Notes: generated by a model from the sequence alone, not told the origin. Positions 19,181 to 28,310 are shown, counted from the stretch's first letter. The stretch is DNA of 64,000 bases from Fimenecus sp052298855 (GCA_052298855.1 DAVZXP010000002.1:1-64000), one strand, 5' to 3'. Numbers and translations are program-made.

Positions 19181-19197
19181 AGCAGGAGGATACAGAA

Positions 19198-19674
19198 ATG
19201 AGTTTGAAGGATAAGTTGAGCAACATTCTTAAAGTTTCGGAAGACGAGTATTATGATGTTCCCGACTCTGAGGGCTATGAAGAAGTTGAAGAGCCCGAGG
19301 AGGAAGATTACGAGCCTGTTCCTCGTTTTTCACAGAGAGGCAACCGTGAAGCAAAGAGCGATCACAACAAGGTTGTCAGCATAAATACAACCGCAAAATT
19401 ACAGGTTGTTCTCACAAAGCCGAAGTCAATGGAAGAGGCGAGAGGTGTTGCGGACAATCTCAATCAGAAAAAGACCGTTATATTAAACCTTGAATCCGTA
19501 AACGGTGAAACCGCAAGGAGAGTCCTTGACTTTTTAAGCGGCGTTACCTATGCGAACAAGGCTACAATGCGACAGGTTGCAAGCGATACGTTTATGATCA
19601 CTCCGTTCAATGTTGATGTAAACGGAGATCTTTTGAGCGAGCTTGGTAACAACGGCTATGTTTTTGATAAATAA
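19198..19674 (+). CDS. sepF: Cell division protein SepF
   Basis: A 158-aa FtsZ-bundling and membrane-tethering protein. The N-terminal amphipathic segment (MSLKDKLSNIL) can bind membrane. An acidic linker (about 30-45) follows, then the SepF core with KPKSMEEARGVADNL, KKTVILNLE and the RRVLDFLSG helix. Ribosome site AGCAGGAGG. Located between yggS and divIVA as in most Firmicutes dcw-distal clusters. Confidence 0.95.
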   Translation: MSLKDKLSNILKVSEDEYYDVPDSEGYEEVEEPEEEDYEPVPRFSQRGNREAKSDHNKVVSINTTAKLQVVLTKPKSMEEARGVADNLNQKKTVILNLESVNGETARRVLDFLSGVTYANKATMRQVASDTFMITPFNVDVNGDLLSELGNNGYVFDK

Positions 19675-19707
19675 TATAATTTCAGTCAGAAGTGGGGATA
19701 ACAAATA

Positions 19708-20772
19708 ATGCTTACACCGGATCAGATTAAATCAAAAGAATTTCACACCACGGGCAAAAGCTCATACAAGGCAGAGGAGGTTGACGAATTTCTCAATGAA
19801 ATTCACGCTTCCTATGACCAGATGTTCCGTGAGAACGCTAACATCATTAAGAAAATGAGTATTCTTGCCAATAAGGTTGAAGAGTATAAGAAGGACGAGG
19901 ACAGCTTGCGTCAGGCTTTGCTTTCGGCACAGAAGTTAGCAGACCAAATTGTTTCGGATGCAAAAGAGACTTCCGAAAAACAGCTTTCCGAGGCTTCACA
20001 GCAGGCAGAGGATATGATTTCCGATGCTTCTCAAAAAGCGGAGAAAATTCTTGACAACGCTCAAAGAACGGCAGACACTAAAATCCACGAGGCAAACAAG
20101 CAGGCGGATGAGATTATCGGCGGAATTAACCGCAAGGTAACTCAAGAAAACCTTGTTCTTGAAATGCTTAAAAAAGAGGTTGCCGCTTTCCGTACCAAAA
20201 TGATGGATATGTATAAGGAGCATTTGACTTTGCTTGACAGACTTCCTACATATTCCGAGGAAACGGAAGAAGCACAGGACATTGAGCCTGAAGCAGCACA
20301 AGAAGTTGCCGAAACACCTGTCGAAGAACCCGTTGAGGTTGAAGAGGTTGCAGAAGCTGCTGAACCCGTTGAGGAAACAGTCGAAGAAGAACAGGCAGAA
20401 GATGTTGTCGAAGAAGCAGATGAGGACTCTGTTGAGGAAACAGAAGCCGAAGATGATACCTTTGAGCTTACCGATATTGAGAATATCCTTGATGATGCGG
20501 ACGAAGCAGACGAGGAAGAGGCTTTCGTTCTTGACGAGACTGCATTTGAGGATGAGCCCGAGGATGAATTTGAGGATATTTCCTCCGACGCTTCCGAGGA
20601 TAACGGCGGCTTTTCACTCAATATAGACGAACTTGATTTTGACGATGATGACGACAGCGAAATCACCGCAGACGCAGACGATTATGAGTCTGTTGACGAG
20701 GTTGAGGATGAAACGGGCGACGAAGATGATGACGGCGCAATTTCATTCAAAAAATTCTTTAAGAAGAAATAA
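19708..20772 (+). CDS. divIVA: DivIVA-family protein with a long acidic tail
   Basis: A 354-aa cell-pole/septum scaffold. The N-terminal membrane-binding domain is LTPDQIKSKEFHTTGKSSYK, then VDEFLNEI. A coiled coil spans about 40-170. From about residue 180 to 345 the protein is dominated by Glu, Asp, Val and Ala. A short basic end (FKKFFKKK) follows. The acidic region is far longer than in B. subtilis DivIVA (164 aa total) and is likely disordered. Its function is unknown. Ribosome site is weak (AGTGGGG). Confidence 0.93.
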   Translation: MLTPDQIKSKEFHTTGKSSYKAEEVDEFLNEIHASYDQMFRENANIIKKMSILANKVEEYKKDEDSLRQALLSAQKLADQIVSDAKETSEKQLSEASQQAEDMISDASQKAEKILDNAQRTADTKIHEANKQADEIIGGINRKVTQENLVLEMLKKEVAAFRTKMMDMYKEHLTLLDRLPTYSEETEEAQDIEPEAAQEVAETPVEEPVEVEEVAEAAEPVEETVEEEQAEDVVEEADEDSVEETEAEDDTFELTDIENILDDADEADEEEAFVLDETAFEDEPEDEFEDISSDASEDNGGFSLNIDELDFDDDDDSEITADADDYESVDEVEDETGDEDDDGAISFKKFFKKK

Positions 20773-20787
20773 TTCAGAGGTGGCACG

Positions 20788-21267
20788 ATGCTTCAGGCAA
20801 TCACAATAATTATTATAGCATTTTTAATAGCTATCGATCAGCTTATAAAATTTGCGGTCTTGAAGCATCTTGAGCCCATCGGTTCAATTACGGTAATTGA
20901 TAAAGTATTAAGTCTGACATATGTAGAAAACACGGGGGCGGCATTCGGCTCGTTCAGTGGATATACAAGGGTGTTGAGCGTTTTTACGGCGCTTGTGCTG
21001 ATTGTCGGACTTATTTATTTATTATCTGGAAGAATTCACTCAAAGGTTGTCTACTGGGGACTGACCCTTATAATTTCGGGCGGCGGCGCAAACCTTATCG
21101 ACAGGGTCGGCAGGGAATTTGTCATCGACTATATCGACCCGCTGTTTATAAAATTCGCTGTTTTCAATTTTGCGGATATACTTGTAACGGTCGGTGCGTT
21201 TATCGTCATAATCTACCTGCTGTACGATATTATCAAGGACTCAAAAACCGATAAGGCAAAGAAATAA
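20788..21267 (+). CDS. lspA: Lipoprotein signal peptidase (signal peptidase II)
   Basis: Cleaves prolipoproteins in the membrane after diacylglyceryl transfer. The 159-aa protein has four membrane helices. It keeps the catalytic aspartates in NLIDRV and in the FNFADI segment, plus the family VENTGAAFG motif near residue 50. Ends one base before rluD. Confidence 0.95.
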   Translation: MLQAITIIIIAFLIAIDQLIKFAVLKHLEPIGSITVIDKVLSLTYVENTGAAFGSFSGYTRVLSVFTALVLIVGLIYLLSGRIHSKVVYWGLTLIISGGGANLIDRVGREFVIDYIDPLFIKFAVFNFADILVTVGAFIVIIYLLYDIIKDSKTDKAKK

Positions 21268-21268
21268 T

Positions 21269-22183
21269 ATGAACAGTATCAGTATAATTGCCGATGTTGA
21301 AAGCGACGGCGAGAGAATAGATAAATATTTATCCTTTATATTTCCCTCAACCTCACGAAGCTATATTCAAAGGGCGATTGAGTCGGGAAATGTAAGCGTA
21401 AACGGAAAACCTGTTTCTAAAAATTATAAGCTGAAAACAGAGGATAGGGTGGAATATCTTCCGCTCGAGCCCGTAGCATTGACGGTTGAGCCGCAGAATA
21501 TTCCGCTTGATATAGTCTTTGAGGACGAAGATTTGCTTGTTGTCAATAAGCCTAAGGGTATGGTCGTTCATCCTGCACCCGGCAACTATGAAAACACGCT
21601 TGTAAACGCTCTTATGTATCATTGTAAGGACAGTCTTTCGGGAATTAACGGCGTTTTGCGACCGGGCATTGTCCACAGAATTGACAAAAACACATCGGGG
21701 CTTTTAATTGTCGCAAAGAATGATTTTGCGCATAAGGGTCTTGCCGAGCAGATAAAAGAACACAGCTTCACAAGGGAGTACCGTGCCGTTTGCATAGGTC
21801 ATCTGAAGCAGGATGAGGGCACGGTTGTAGCTCCTATCGGCAGAAGCACAAACGACAGAAAGAAAATGACCGTAACCGACAAAAACTCGAAAAATGCGGT
21901 CACTCATTATAAAGTTTTGGAACAGCTCAACGGCTATGACTATTTGAGATTAAGGCTTGAAACGGGCAGAACTCACCAAATCAGAGTTCATATGGCATAT
22001 CTCGGGCATCCGCTTGCAGGCGATGACGTTTACGGCAAACCGAGGAACGCCGCCGAGCAAAGGCTTTGCGGTCAATGCCTGCACGCAGGACTTATCGGGT
22101 TTGTTCATCCGAGAAGCGGCGAATATGTTGAGTTCTCTTCAGAGCTTCCCGAGTATTTCACTCGGTTTATGAAAGGGTTGTAA
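21269..22183 (+). CDS. rluD: RluA/RluD-family 23S rRNA pseudouridine synthase
   Basis: A 304-aa enzyme with an N-terminal S4 RNA-binding domain (RIDKYLS...SRSYIQRAI) and the catalytic domain. The catalytic aspartate lies in HRIDKNTSGLL. NKPKGMVVHPAPGN and the GRTHQIRVHM motif confirm the family. The exact target uridines cannot be read from sequence. The lspA-rluD order is common in Firmicutes. Confidence 0.94.
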   Translation: MNSISIIADVESDGERIDKYLSFIFPSTSRSYIQRAIESGNVSVNGKPVSKNYKLKTEDRVEYLPLEPVALTVEPQNIPLDIVFEDEDLLVVNKPKGMVVHPAPGNYENTLVNALMYHCKDSLSGINGVLRPGIVHRIDKNTSGLLIVAKNDFAHKGLAEQIKEHSFTREYRAVCIGHLKQDEGTVVAPIGRSTNDRKKMTVTDKNSKNAVTHYKVLEQLNGYDYLRLRLETGRTHQIRVHMAYLGHPLAGDDVYGKPRNAAEQRLCGQCLHAGLIGFVHPRSGEYVEFSSELPEYFTRFMKGL

Positions 22184-22186
22184 AAT

Positions 22187-23035
22187 TTGGCAGAGAAACA
22201 GATAAAAACAGATTTTTCCGATTGGCTTGTGGTGTCCGATATTGACGGCACGCTCAACAATAAATTGAGACGCTTGCCAAAACGCAATTATGACGCCATA
22301 AACGAGTTCGTGGTTGAAAAAAAGGGCAGATTTACTCTTGCCTCGGGCAGAAATGTCAGCTCAATCCGCAAACCCTATGAGTCGCTTCCGATGATTGCCG
22401 GTACGCCCGCAGTCATACTTAACGGCGCAGGCATATATGATGTTATGAACGATAAAATTCTTGACTTTACGCCGATAAATCCTATGGGATACGAGCTTTT
22501 TAAGTCAGCTATGAAAAAATTTCCCATGCTGGAGGCTTATATTCTCACAAGCAGAGAGGGATATGCCGTAAATTCGCATATTTTTGCCGAAGCTATGCTT
22601 ATATCGGACGATTTGCCTCATAAGCGCTTCAAAAAGGCAGACGAGGTTCCGCCCGACGATTGGGGAAAGGTAATCTTTCTCGGTATGCCGACGCTTATAA
22701 GCTCAGTCAAAAAGTACCTTTACGGTGCAACGGATACAAGCGTAAACCTTATGTCGTCGTCAATAGCCTCATTTGAAATGGTGGAGCAGGGCGTGCATAA
22801 GGGTACGGCGATTATGAAAATCGCAGATATGTTCGGAATAAAAAAAGAGCATACCGCCGCAATCGGAGACTATTTCAACGATTTCGATATGCTCAAAACC
22901 GTCGGATTGCCTGCTTGCTGCGGTCAGGCACCTAAAGAAATGCACGAAATAGCAAAATTCGAGGCTTGCCATTGCAACAAGGGAGCCGTCGGAGATTTGC
23001 TCAATTATATAATGTACACATATAAGGAGAACTGA
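22187..23035 (+). CDS. HAD-superfamily phosphatase, Cof type
   Basis: A 282-aa HAD hydrolase. Motif I is VVSDIDGTLN (residues 14-23), motif II is in FTLASGR, and motif III/IV is KGTAIMKIADM...AAIGDYFNDFDM. A large C2B-type cap sits between motifs II and III, as in Cof/YidA sugar-phosphate phosphatases. The start is TTG with GAAAGGG upstream, four bases after the rluD stop. Substrate unknown. Confidence 0.88.
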   Translation: MAEKQIKTDFSDWLVVSDIDGTLNNKLRRLPKRNYDAINEFVVEKKGRFTLASGRNVSSIRKPYESLPMIAGTPAVILNGAGIYDVMNDKILDFTPINPMGYELFKSAMKKFPMLEAYILTSREGYAVNSHIFAEAMLISDDLPHKRFKKADEVPPDDWGKVIFLGMPTLISSVKKYLYGATDTSVNLMSSSIASFEMVEQGVHKGTAIMKIADMFGIKKEHTAAIGDYFNDFDMLKTVGLPACCGQAPKEMHEIAKFEACHCNKGAVGDLLNYIMYTYKEN

Positions 23036-23037
23036 TT

Positions 23038-23880
23038 ATGGACGCTATGAAGAAGAAAGAATTGCAGATTTTTGCTGCAAAGGCACGCATAGGCGTTATT
23101 GAGGGCGTTTACAATGCCAAGGCGGGACATCCTGGCGGTTCGCTTTCAATTTGTGATTTGCTCGCTTATCTCTACAACGGAGAAATGCGCATTGACGCCT
23201 CAAATCCGCATATGGAGGACAGAGACAGATTTGTTCTTTCAAAGGGACATGCTGCGCCTGCTCTTTATGCAACGCTCGCACTCAAGGGATTTTTCCCCGT
23301 TGAAGACTTAAAGACTCTCAGAAAATCAGATTCTTATCTTCAGGGACACCCCAATATGAACAAAATCCCCGGCGTTGATATGAGCACAGGCTCTCTCGGT
23401 CAGGGAATTTCAGCTGCTGTCGGTATGGCACTCGGCGCAAAGCTCGACAAGAAGGACTTCCGTGTTTATACAGTCCTCGGCGACGGCGAAATCGAAGAGG
23501 GCGAGGTCTGGGAGGCTGCAATGTTTGCCGCTAACCGTGGTCTTGACAATCTTGTTGCGGTTGTTGACTACAACGGACTTCAAATCGACGGCACGGTTGA
23601 AGAGGTAAACTCTCCTTATCCGATTGCCGACAAATTCAAGGCTTTCAAGTGGAATGTCGTTGAGATTGACGGACACGATTTTGACGCTATCGAGTCTGCA
23701 CTTGAAAATGCAAGGGCAACAAAGGGCGTGCCGACCTGTATTGTTATGAAAACAATTAAGGGCAAGGGCGTTTCGTATATGGAAAACGCAGTAGGCTGGC
23801 ACGGAAAAGCTCCGAACACCGAAGAATACGAACAGGCGATGACTGAGCTTAAAGCGGCTCTCGCAGAATTGGAGGCTTAA
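23038..23880 (+). CDS. Transketolase, N-terminal (TPP-binding) subunit
   Basis: A 280-aa half transketolase. It carries GHPGGSLSICDLLAYLY, FVLSKGHAAPALYA, and the thiamine diphosphate site GDGEIEEGEVWEAAMFA...NLVAVVDYNG. Transketolase moves two-carbon units in the non-oxidative pentose phosphate pathway. Many Clostridia encode it as two adjacent genes, as here. Two bases separate it from the C-terminal gene. Confidence 0.95.
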   Translation: MDAMKKKELQIFAAKARIGVIEGVYNAKAGHPGGSLSICDLLAYLYNGEMRIDASNPHMEDRDRFVLSKGHAAPALYATLALKGFFPVEDLKTLRKSDSYLQGHPNMNKIPGVDMSTGSLGQGISAAVGMALGAKLDKKDFRVYTVLGDGEIEEGEVWEAAMFAANRGLDNLVAVVDYNGLQIDGTVEEVNSPYPIADKFKAFKWNVVEIDGHDFDAIESALENARATKGVPTCIVMKTIKGKGVSYMENAVGWHGKAPNTEEYEQAMTELKAALAELEA

Positions 23881-23882
23881 TT

Positions 23883-24827
23883 ATGGCAGATGTAATTAAA
23901 TGTGCAACCCGTGACGCTTACGGTAAAACACTTGTTGAATTGGGCGATAAAAACGACAAAATCATTGTTCTTGACGCCGATCTCGCAGCAGCAACAAAAA
24001 CAGGTATGTTCAAAAGCGCTCATCCCGATAAATTCTTTGACGTAGGTATCGCAGAGGCTAACCTTATGGGCGTTGCGGCAGGACTTGCGGCAACAGGTCA
24101 TACCGTTTTTGCTTCTTCCTTCGCTATGTTTGCGGCAGGCAGAGCGTTTGAGCAGATAAGGAACTCAATCGGCTATCCGCACCTGAACGTTAAAATTGGT
24201 GCAACTCATGCAGGCATTTCTGTCGGCGAGGACGGCGCAAGCCACCAGTGCTGTGAGGATATTGCACTTATGAGAACAATTCCCGGTATGGTTATTTTGA
24301 ACCCCGCCGATGACATCGAAGCAAGAGCTTGCGTTTTGGCTGCCGTTGAGCACGACGGTCCTGTTTATATGCGTTTCGGTCGCCTTGCAGTGCCGAGAGT
24401 ATTTGACGAAAGCTACAAATTCGAAATCGGTAAGGGCAATGTACTTGTTGAGGGTACAGACGCTACAATTATCGCTTCGGGTCTTATGGTAAACGAAGCT
24501 TTGATGGCTGCCGAAAGCCTCAAGGCAGAGGGCATTTCCGCAAGAGTTGTCAATATGGCTACAATTAAGCCTATCGACAGAGATATAATCATTGACTCCG
24601 CAAAGAAAACGGGCGTTATCGTTACTGCCGAGGAGCATAACATTATCGGCGGTCTCGGTTCTGCGGTTACGGAGGTTGTCTGCGAAACCGTACCCGTACC
24701 CGTTGTTCGTGTCGGCGTAAATGACGTATTCGGTAAATCAGGCCCTGCGGTTGAGCTTTTGCACATCTACGGTCTTGACGCTAAAAATATCGCTGAAAAT
24801 GTTAAAAAGGCAATCGCACTTAAATAA
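23883..24827 (+). CDS. Transketolase, C-terminal subunit
   Basis: A 314-aa partner of the preceding gene, with the pyrimidine-binding domain and the C-terminal domain. Seen are the GIAEANLMGVAAGLA segment with the catalytic Glu, HAGISVGEDGASHQ, and the C-terminal VVTAEEH...GLGSAVTEV. Ends the long gene run, which is closed by a strong terminator. Confidence 0.95.
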   Translation: MADVIKCATRDAYGKTLVELGDKNDKIIVLDADLAAATKTGMFKSAHPDKFFDVGIAEANLMGVAAGLAATGHTVFASSFAMFAAGRAFEQIRNSIGYPHLNVKIGATHAGISVGEDGASHQCCEDIALMRTIPGMVILNPADDIEARACVLAAVEHDGPVYMRFGRLAVPRVFDESYKFEIGKGNVLVEGTDATIIASGLMVNEALMAAESLKAEGISARVVNMATIKPIDRDIIIDSAKKTGVIVTAEEHNIIGGLGSAVTEVVCETVPVPVVRVGVNDVFGKSGPAVELLHIYGLDAKNIAENVKKAIALK

Positions 24828-24838
24828 TCAAAATAAAG

Positions 24839-24878
24839 CAATACGGCATACTCTTTTCGGAGTGTGCCGTATTTTTTA
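24839..24878. terminator. Terminator between transketolase and cotJC
   Basis: Stem AATACGGCATACTC / GAGTGTGCCGTATT followed by TTTTTT on the plus strand. The reverse side is also T-rich, so it may end both convergent transcripts. Confidence 0.85.
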
Positions 24879-24881
24879 GTG

Positions 24882-25412
24882 CTATTTTCTGTTACATTTT
24901 TTGTCAAAGCTCGGGTTGAACGCATAGAAATTCTTTTCATTGAGCTTATCCGTTGCAAGTCGCAAGCCCTCACCGAAACGCTGATAGTGTACTACTTCTC
25001 TTTCACGCAGGAACTTAATTGGCTCTCTTACATCGGGGTCGTCAACAAGTCGCAGAATATTGTCATAGGTCGTTCTTGCCTTTTGCTCAGCCGCCAAATC
25101 CTCGTGCAAATCCGTTATCGTGTCGCCCTTTGACTGAAGCACAGTAGCCGTAAACGGCGCACCGCTTGCCGCCACGGGATAAATGCCTGTTGTGTGGTCA
25201 ACAAAGTATTTGTCAAAGCCGCTTTTCTTTATCTCGTCTATCGAGAGATTTCTCGTAAGCTGATAAACTATCGCACCTATCATTTCAAGGTGTCCCAATT
25301 CCTCCGTTCCGATGTCGGTAAGCAAGCCTTTGAGCTCCGCATACGGCATTGAAAATCTCTGCGAAAGATACTTAAGCGACGCACCTAATTCGCCGTCGGG
25401 ACCGCCGTATTG
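24882..25412 (-). pseudogene. cotJC: cotJC, 3' part, separated from its start by the prophage
   Basis: Encodes residues 28-203 of a CotJC/manganese-catalase-like spore coat protein. This includes three of the four ferritin-like ligand helices (EELGHLEMIG, EQKARTTYDN, REREVVHYQRF). It has no start codon of its own: reading upstream past 25412 enters the prophage and meets a stop at once. An internal ATG at 25349 could start a 155-aa product without the first helix. Joined to 59051-59144 at the 13-bp core, the frame is restored with no lost codon (94 + 518 bases = 204 codons with stop). It is therefore an interrupted rather than decayed gene. Confidence 0.93.
25400..25412. other. attL core
   Basis: GACCGCCGTATTG, identical to the copy at 59051-59063. 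To its left is cotJC sequence; to its right is phage sequence. The integrase gene stops 13 bp away. Confidence 0.93.
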
Positions 25413-25425
25413 TTATTCGTAATGA

Positions 25426-26928
25426 TTATTGGGCGTAATAATAGACGGTGAGGGTTTTTGTTTTGGAGTCGTAAAGGGCTTTGGATATGAAGGTTTTTAA
25501 TAGTGCGTTTTTCTCAGTCTCGGAAATTGCAGTTGACTGCAAGGCATCTATGGCGGTTTTGATTTTGGTTTTTACTTGTTTGATTTTTTCCTGTTTTTCT
25601 TTATCTGACGGCGGAGATTTTAACTTTTTCAATTCTTTTTCAAGCCGTGAAATAATTTTCGTCTGCGCCGATTTATTCTCCTTATATTCTTCGATAGTAT
25701 CGACTCCATTGAGATATGCTTCTTTCATTCGTGCAAGGCGTGCGGTTTCTCTCTTGATTTCCGCTTCAAGCTGAATTTCCCGTGAGCTTTTTGTGGAGGT
25801 GTCCGCCGAAATATCAATATTTAAGTTTTTATCTTTGAGCGCTTCCTGCAGGTGCAACAGCAGTGCTTCATTTAAGAGGTCAAGTCTTACGCTTGATGAA
25901 GTGTCGCATTTGTTGTGTTGATACATAGGGCATTGCACTCGGGGTGCGTCCTTGCTTGAACAATATGTCAAGTTGTGCTCGCAGGAAGCGCATTTGACTA
26001 TCCCTTTCAAAGCGTATTCGTGATAAGACACGGGCTTTGTGGATTTTCCGTATATTTCCCGGTTCTTTTTAATCAGTTTTTGCGCCTCGTTCCAAAGCTC
26101 CTTACTTATGATAGGTTCGTGACAATCTTCCTGAAGCATAAAGTTGCCGTCAAGGTATCGCTGACGGCTTCCTCCACCGTCAAGCGTATATCTAATTGAG
26201 CCGATATAAACAGGGTTGTCAAGGTAATAGTGGATTGTGCGAGGCTCGGTGATATTGCCTCGCTTTGTTTTTATGCCCCTCGCTTTTAAGTCCTTCGATA
26301 TTCCCCACACGGTTTCGCCGCCTACGAAGCGGGTAAATACTTCTTTTATGATTTCGGCTTCGGCAGGTTCGGGAACATATTTCTTATCTTCAAGGCGGTA
26401 GCCGTAGGGAGCTGCGGACATTGCCTGCTTGCGTGAGAATTTTTCAAGCATTCCTCGCTTGACTTCTTCCGACAAGTTAGCGGAGTAGTATTCGTCCATT
26501 GACTCGATTAAGCCCTCGACTATTATTGACATCTTATCGTCGGTAATCGGCTCTGAAACGGAAATAACGCTGATGCCGAGCTTCTTCAACATTGACTTGA
26601 ACACGATAGAGTCTTCTCTTGAACGAGCGAAGCGGCTGAACTTCCAAACGATAATTGCATCAAACGGCTTCGGCTTCTTTTTCGCCGTCGCAATCATTTC
26701 CATAAACGCAGGGCGGCGTTTAGCCGAAGTGCCCGAAATGCCGTCGTCGTGGAAGATATATTCATCATCAATCGTATAGCCGTTTCGGTCCGCAAAAGCA
26801 CGGATCTCCTTGAGCTGACTATCGGGCGACAGCTCAAGCTGATCGTCGGTCGATACACGGATATATGCTGCGGCTCGCTTTGTGCTGTCGGAATGAGAGA
26901 GATTTCCATAATTTGTATTTTGTGGCAT
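25426..26928 (-). CDS. Large serine recombinase (phage integrase)
   Basis: A 500-aa site-specific recombinase that should integrate and, with a directionality factor, excise this prophage. The resolvase domain starts with AAAYIRVSTDDQ (catalytic Ser26) and DGISGTSAKRRPAF. The Recombinase domain follows (APYGYRLEDKKYVPEP...). Then comes a zinc ribbon with the CASCEHN pair and later cysteines (residues about 318-345), and a C-terminal coiled coil (about 385-460). Start has AAAGGTG upstream. It reads toward attL and ends within the attP arm. Enzymes of this class include SprA of SPbeta and SpoIVCA of skin. Confidence 0.96.
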   Translation of the reverse strand: MPQNTNYGNLSHSDSTKRAAAYIRVSTDDQLELSPDSQLKEIRAFADRNGYTIDDEYIFHDDGISGTSAKRRPAFMEMIATAKKKPKPFDAIIVWKFSRFARSREDSIVFKSMLKKLGISVISVSEPITDDKMSIIVEGLIESMDEYYSANLSEEVKRGMLEKFSRKQAMSAAPYGYRLEDKKYVPEPAEAEIIKEVFTRFVGGETVWGISKDLKARGIKTKRGNITEPRTIHYYLDNPVYIGSIRYTLDGGGSRQRYLDGNFMLQEDCHEPIISKELWNEAQKLIKKNREIYGKSTKPVSYHEYALKGIVKCASCEHNLTYCSSKDAPRVQCPMYQHNKCDTSSSVRLDLLNEALLLHLQEALKDKNLNIDISADTSTKSSREIQLEAEIKRETARLARMKEAYLNGVDTIEEYKENKSAQTKIISRLEKELKKLKSPPSDKEKQEKIKQVKTKIKTAIDALQSTAISETEKNALLKTFISKALYDSKTKTLTVYYYAQ

Positions 26929-26946
26929 AAAAAAAACACCTTTCTT

Positions 26947-27068
26947 TTGACATTTGCCCGGAAAGGTGGTAAAATAACAGAGGTTAAGGACGTGTGAATT
27001 ATCTATTATTTAACACCTTACCATTTATATCCTGCAACCGTTGGCAGACGATTGCAGGATTTTTTTAT
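26947..27068 (+). ncRNA. Putative small RNA unit antisense to the integrase leader
   Basis: An ideal promoter (TTGACA at 26947, 17-bp spacer, TAAAAT at 26970) points away from the integrase. It is followed about 50-90 bases later by a terminator (ATCCTGCAA / TTGCAGGAT, inner CGT/ACG, then seven T at 27029-27067). The predicted transcript is about 85 nt (26982-27068). It would be antisense to any integrase mRNA leader starting upstream of this region. A weak alternative is a 31-codon leader ORF from GTG at 26994. No known RNA family recognised. Confidence 0.5.
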
Positions 27069-27069
27069 T

Positions 27070-28197
27070 CTATTTTATTGAGTACATAATCGAAATGCAT
27101 ACTGCGTTATCTATAAAACTAACATAAGTTCCCACAGACAAATCGTCGTCAAATATATATGCACTAATAAGATGATCTGCATTTTTTAACGAGCTTAGCT
27201 CTGAGGCAGTATATTTTTTTCCGCACACCGTGTCCTTAAAAACAACATCTTCACCAAAATTATCATTACAGTATGTGTTAAACTGTTCAAGGACAGTAAA
27301 GATAAGGGGATCTCCTACAGGAATGGTGTAATGAACAGCGTAGCCTTCAACGACGTTGCTTTTGCCGATGTCGAACTGTTGTGAGCGAGTTGCTCCGCTG
27401 TCCAAAGAATCATCTTTTCGGTAGATAGTGGTGTTTGAAGTAAGTCCTAATTCTTCGGAAGCTTTTAGCTCTTCTTCAGTAGGAATATACTCTTTATAAT
27501 CATTTGTGAATTCGTCAAGATTGAAAGTGTCATGTTGCTGCATATAAACGATTCTGTCACAATCGATATATCCGTATTTTTTCAAATAAGAATCCTTGCG
27601 AGCTTTGTTATCAAGAAATCCAAAAGGAATTTGAGAGAGTAAGAGGATTACAAGAATAATTCCTAAAACATTTCTCGTTTTTGAAATTGAAGCGGTAAGG
27701 TTTTTTGAATTAACAATAGCTAATATAGAAAATATTATGCTCAAAAGGGCTGTGAACAGTCCGACCACAAGCTTTATTGAAAGAAAACTCAAAAAAGCGA
27801 CGGAAAGCATTGAAAGCACAGAAAAAACGATTGAAACAGCTCTGTTTTTTCCAACTAATGTATAATTGAAAATAGGTAGTATTGCAAATGGTGTCGCTAT
27901 TCCCGACAAAATTGAAACGGTATCGAATACTGCGTTGCTTTCGCTGAAAGCAAAAATTAAAAGGATGAAAAATGTTAGCATCGCAAAGACAAGAGAGAGC
28001 GAGGTAAAAAGGTTATATTTTTTGCCTGCCTTTGCCGTAGCTTGCGCCGAAGCGGCTATCTGGGTACCGCAATTTGGGCAAAATTCCGCATCGGTAACGG
28101 TATCACATTTAGGACATGAATTTTTTTGCGGAGCTTGAGCACCGCATTTAGGACAGAATTTTGAGTCGAATTCTGTCCCGCATTTTACACATTTCAT
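27070..28197 (-). CDS. Double zinc-ribbon membrane protein of unknown function
   Basis: A 375-aa protein. Residues 1-48 hold three CxxC-type knuckles (CVKC, CPKC, CPKC...CPNC). Four to six hydrophobic helices follow (about 60-200), then a C-terminal soluble part of about 170 residues, probably outside. The gene lies between integrase and repressor on the minus strand, where lysogeny-expressed accessory genes (immunity, exclusion, conversion) are usual. It is AT-richer than the structural genes. Function not recognised; superinfection exclusion is only a guess. Confidence 0.6.
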   Translation of the reverse strand: MKCVKCGTEFDSKFCPKCGAQAPQKNSCPKCDTVTDAEFCPNCGTQIAASAQATAKAGKKYNLFTSLSLVFAMLTFFILLIFAFSESNAVFDTVSILSGIATPFAILPIFNYTLVGKNRAVSIVFSVLSMLSVAFLSFLSIKLVVGLFTALLSIIFSILAIVNSKNLTASISKTRNVLGIILVILLLSQIPFGFLDNKARKDSYLKKYGYIDCDRIVYMQQHDTFNLDEFTNDYKEYIPTEEELKASEELGLTSNTTIYRKDDSLDSGATRSQQFDIGKSNVVEGYAVHYTIPVGDPLIFTVLEQFNTYCNDNFGEDVVFKDTVCGKKYTASELSSLKNADHLISAYIFDDDLSVGTYVSFIDNAVCISIMYSIK

Positions 28198-28310
28198 TTT
28201 TTTGTACCCCTTTCAAAGTAAAAAAAGTTTAATAATTATGTAATTATAAAATACCATACACAGATAAAAATGGCAACATATAATTTAACAAATAAGTATA
28301 AAATGATTAT

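Noticed and set aside
20142..20666. 174-codon Ser-rich minus-strand frame
   Set aside because: It is the antisense shadow of the Glu/Asp-rich part of divIVA; the codons simply mirror GAA/GAG/GAT.
24882..25349. Complete 155-aa manganese catalase gene
   Set aside because: The internal ATG would omit the first ligand helix, and upstream cotJC codons continue to the att core. It is the 3' part of a split gene.
25426..26928. Transposon resolvase of an IS607 or Tn4451-like transposon
   Set aside because: The enzyme is adjacent to phage att sites, and the 33.65-kb unit between cores is a full phage genome, so a phage integrase is the simpler reading.
26994..27089. 31-codon leader peptide from GTG
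   Set aside because: Start spacing is poor and the terminator lies inside the frame, so a noncoding RNA is more likely.
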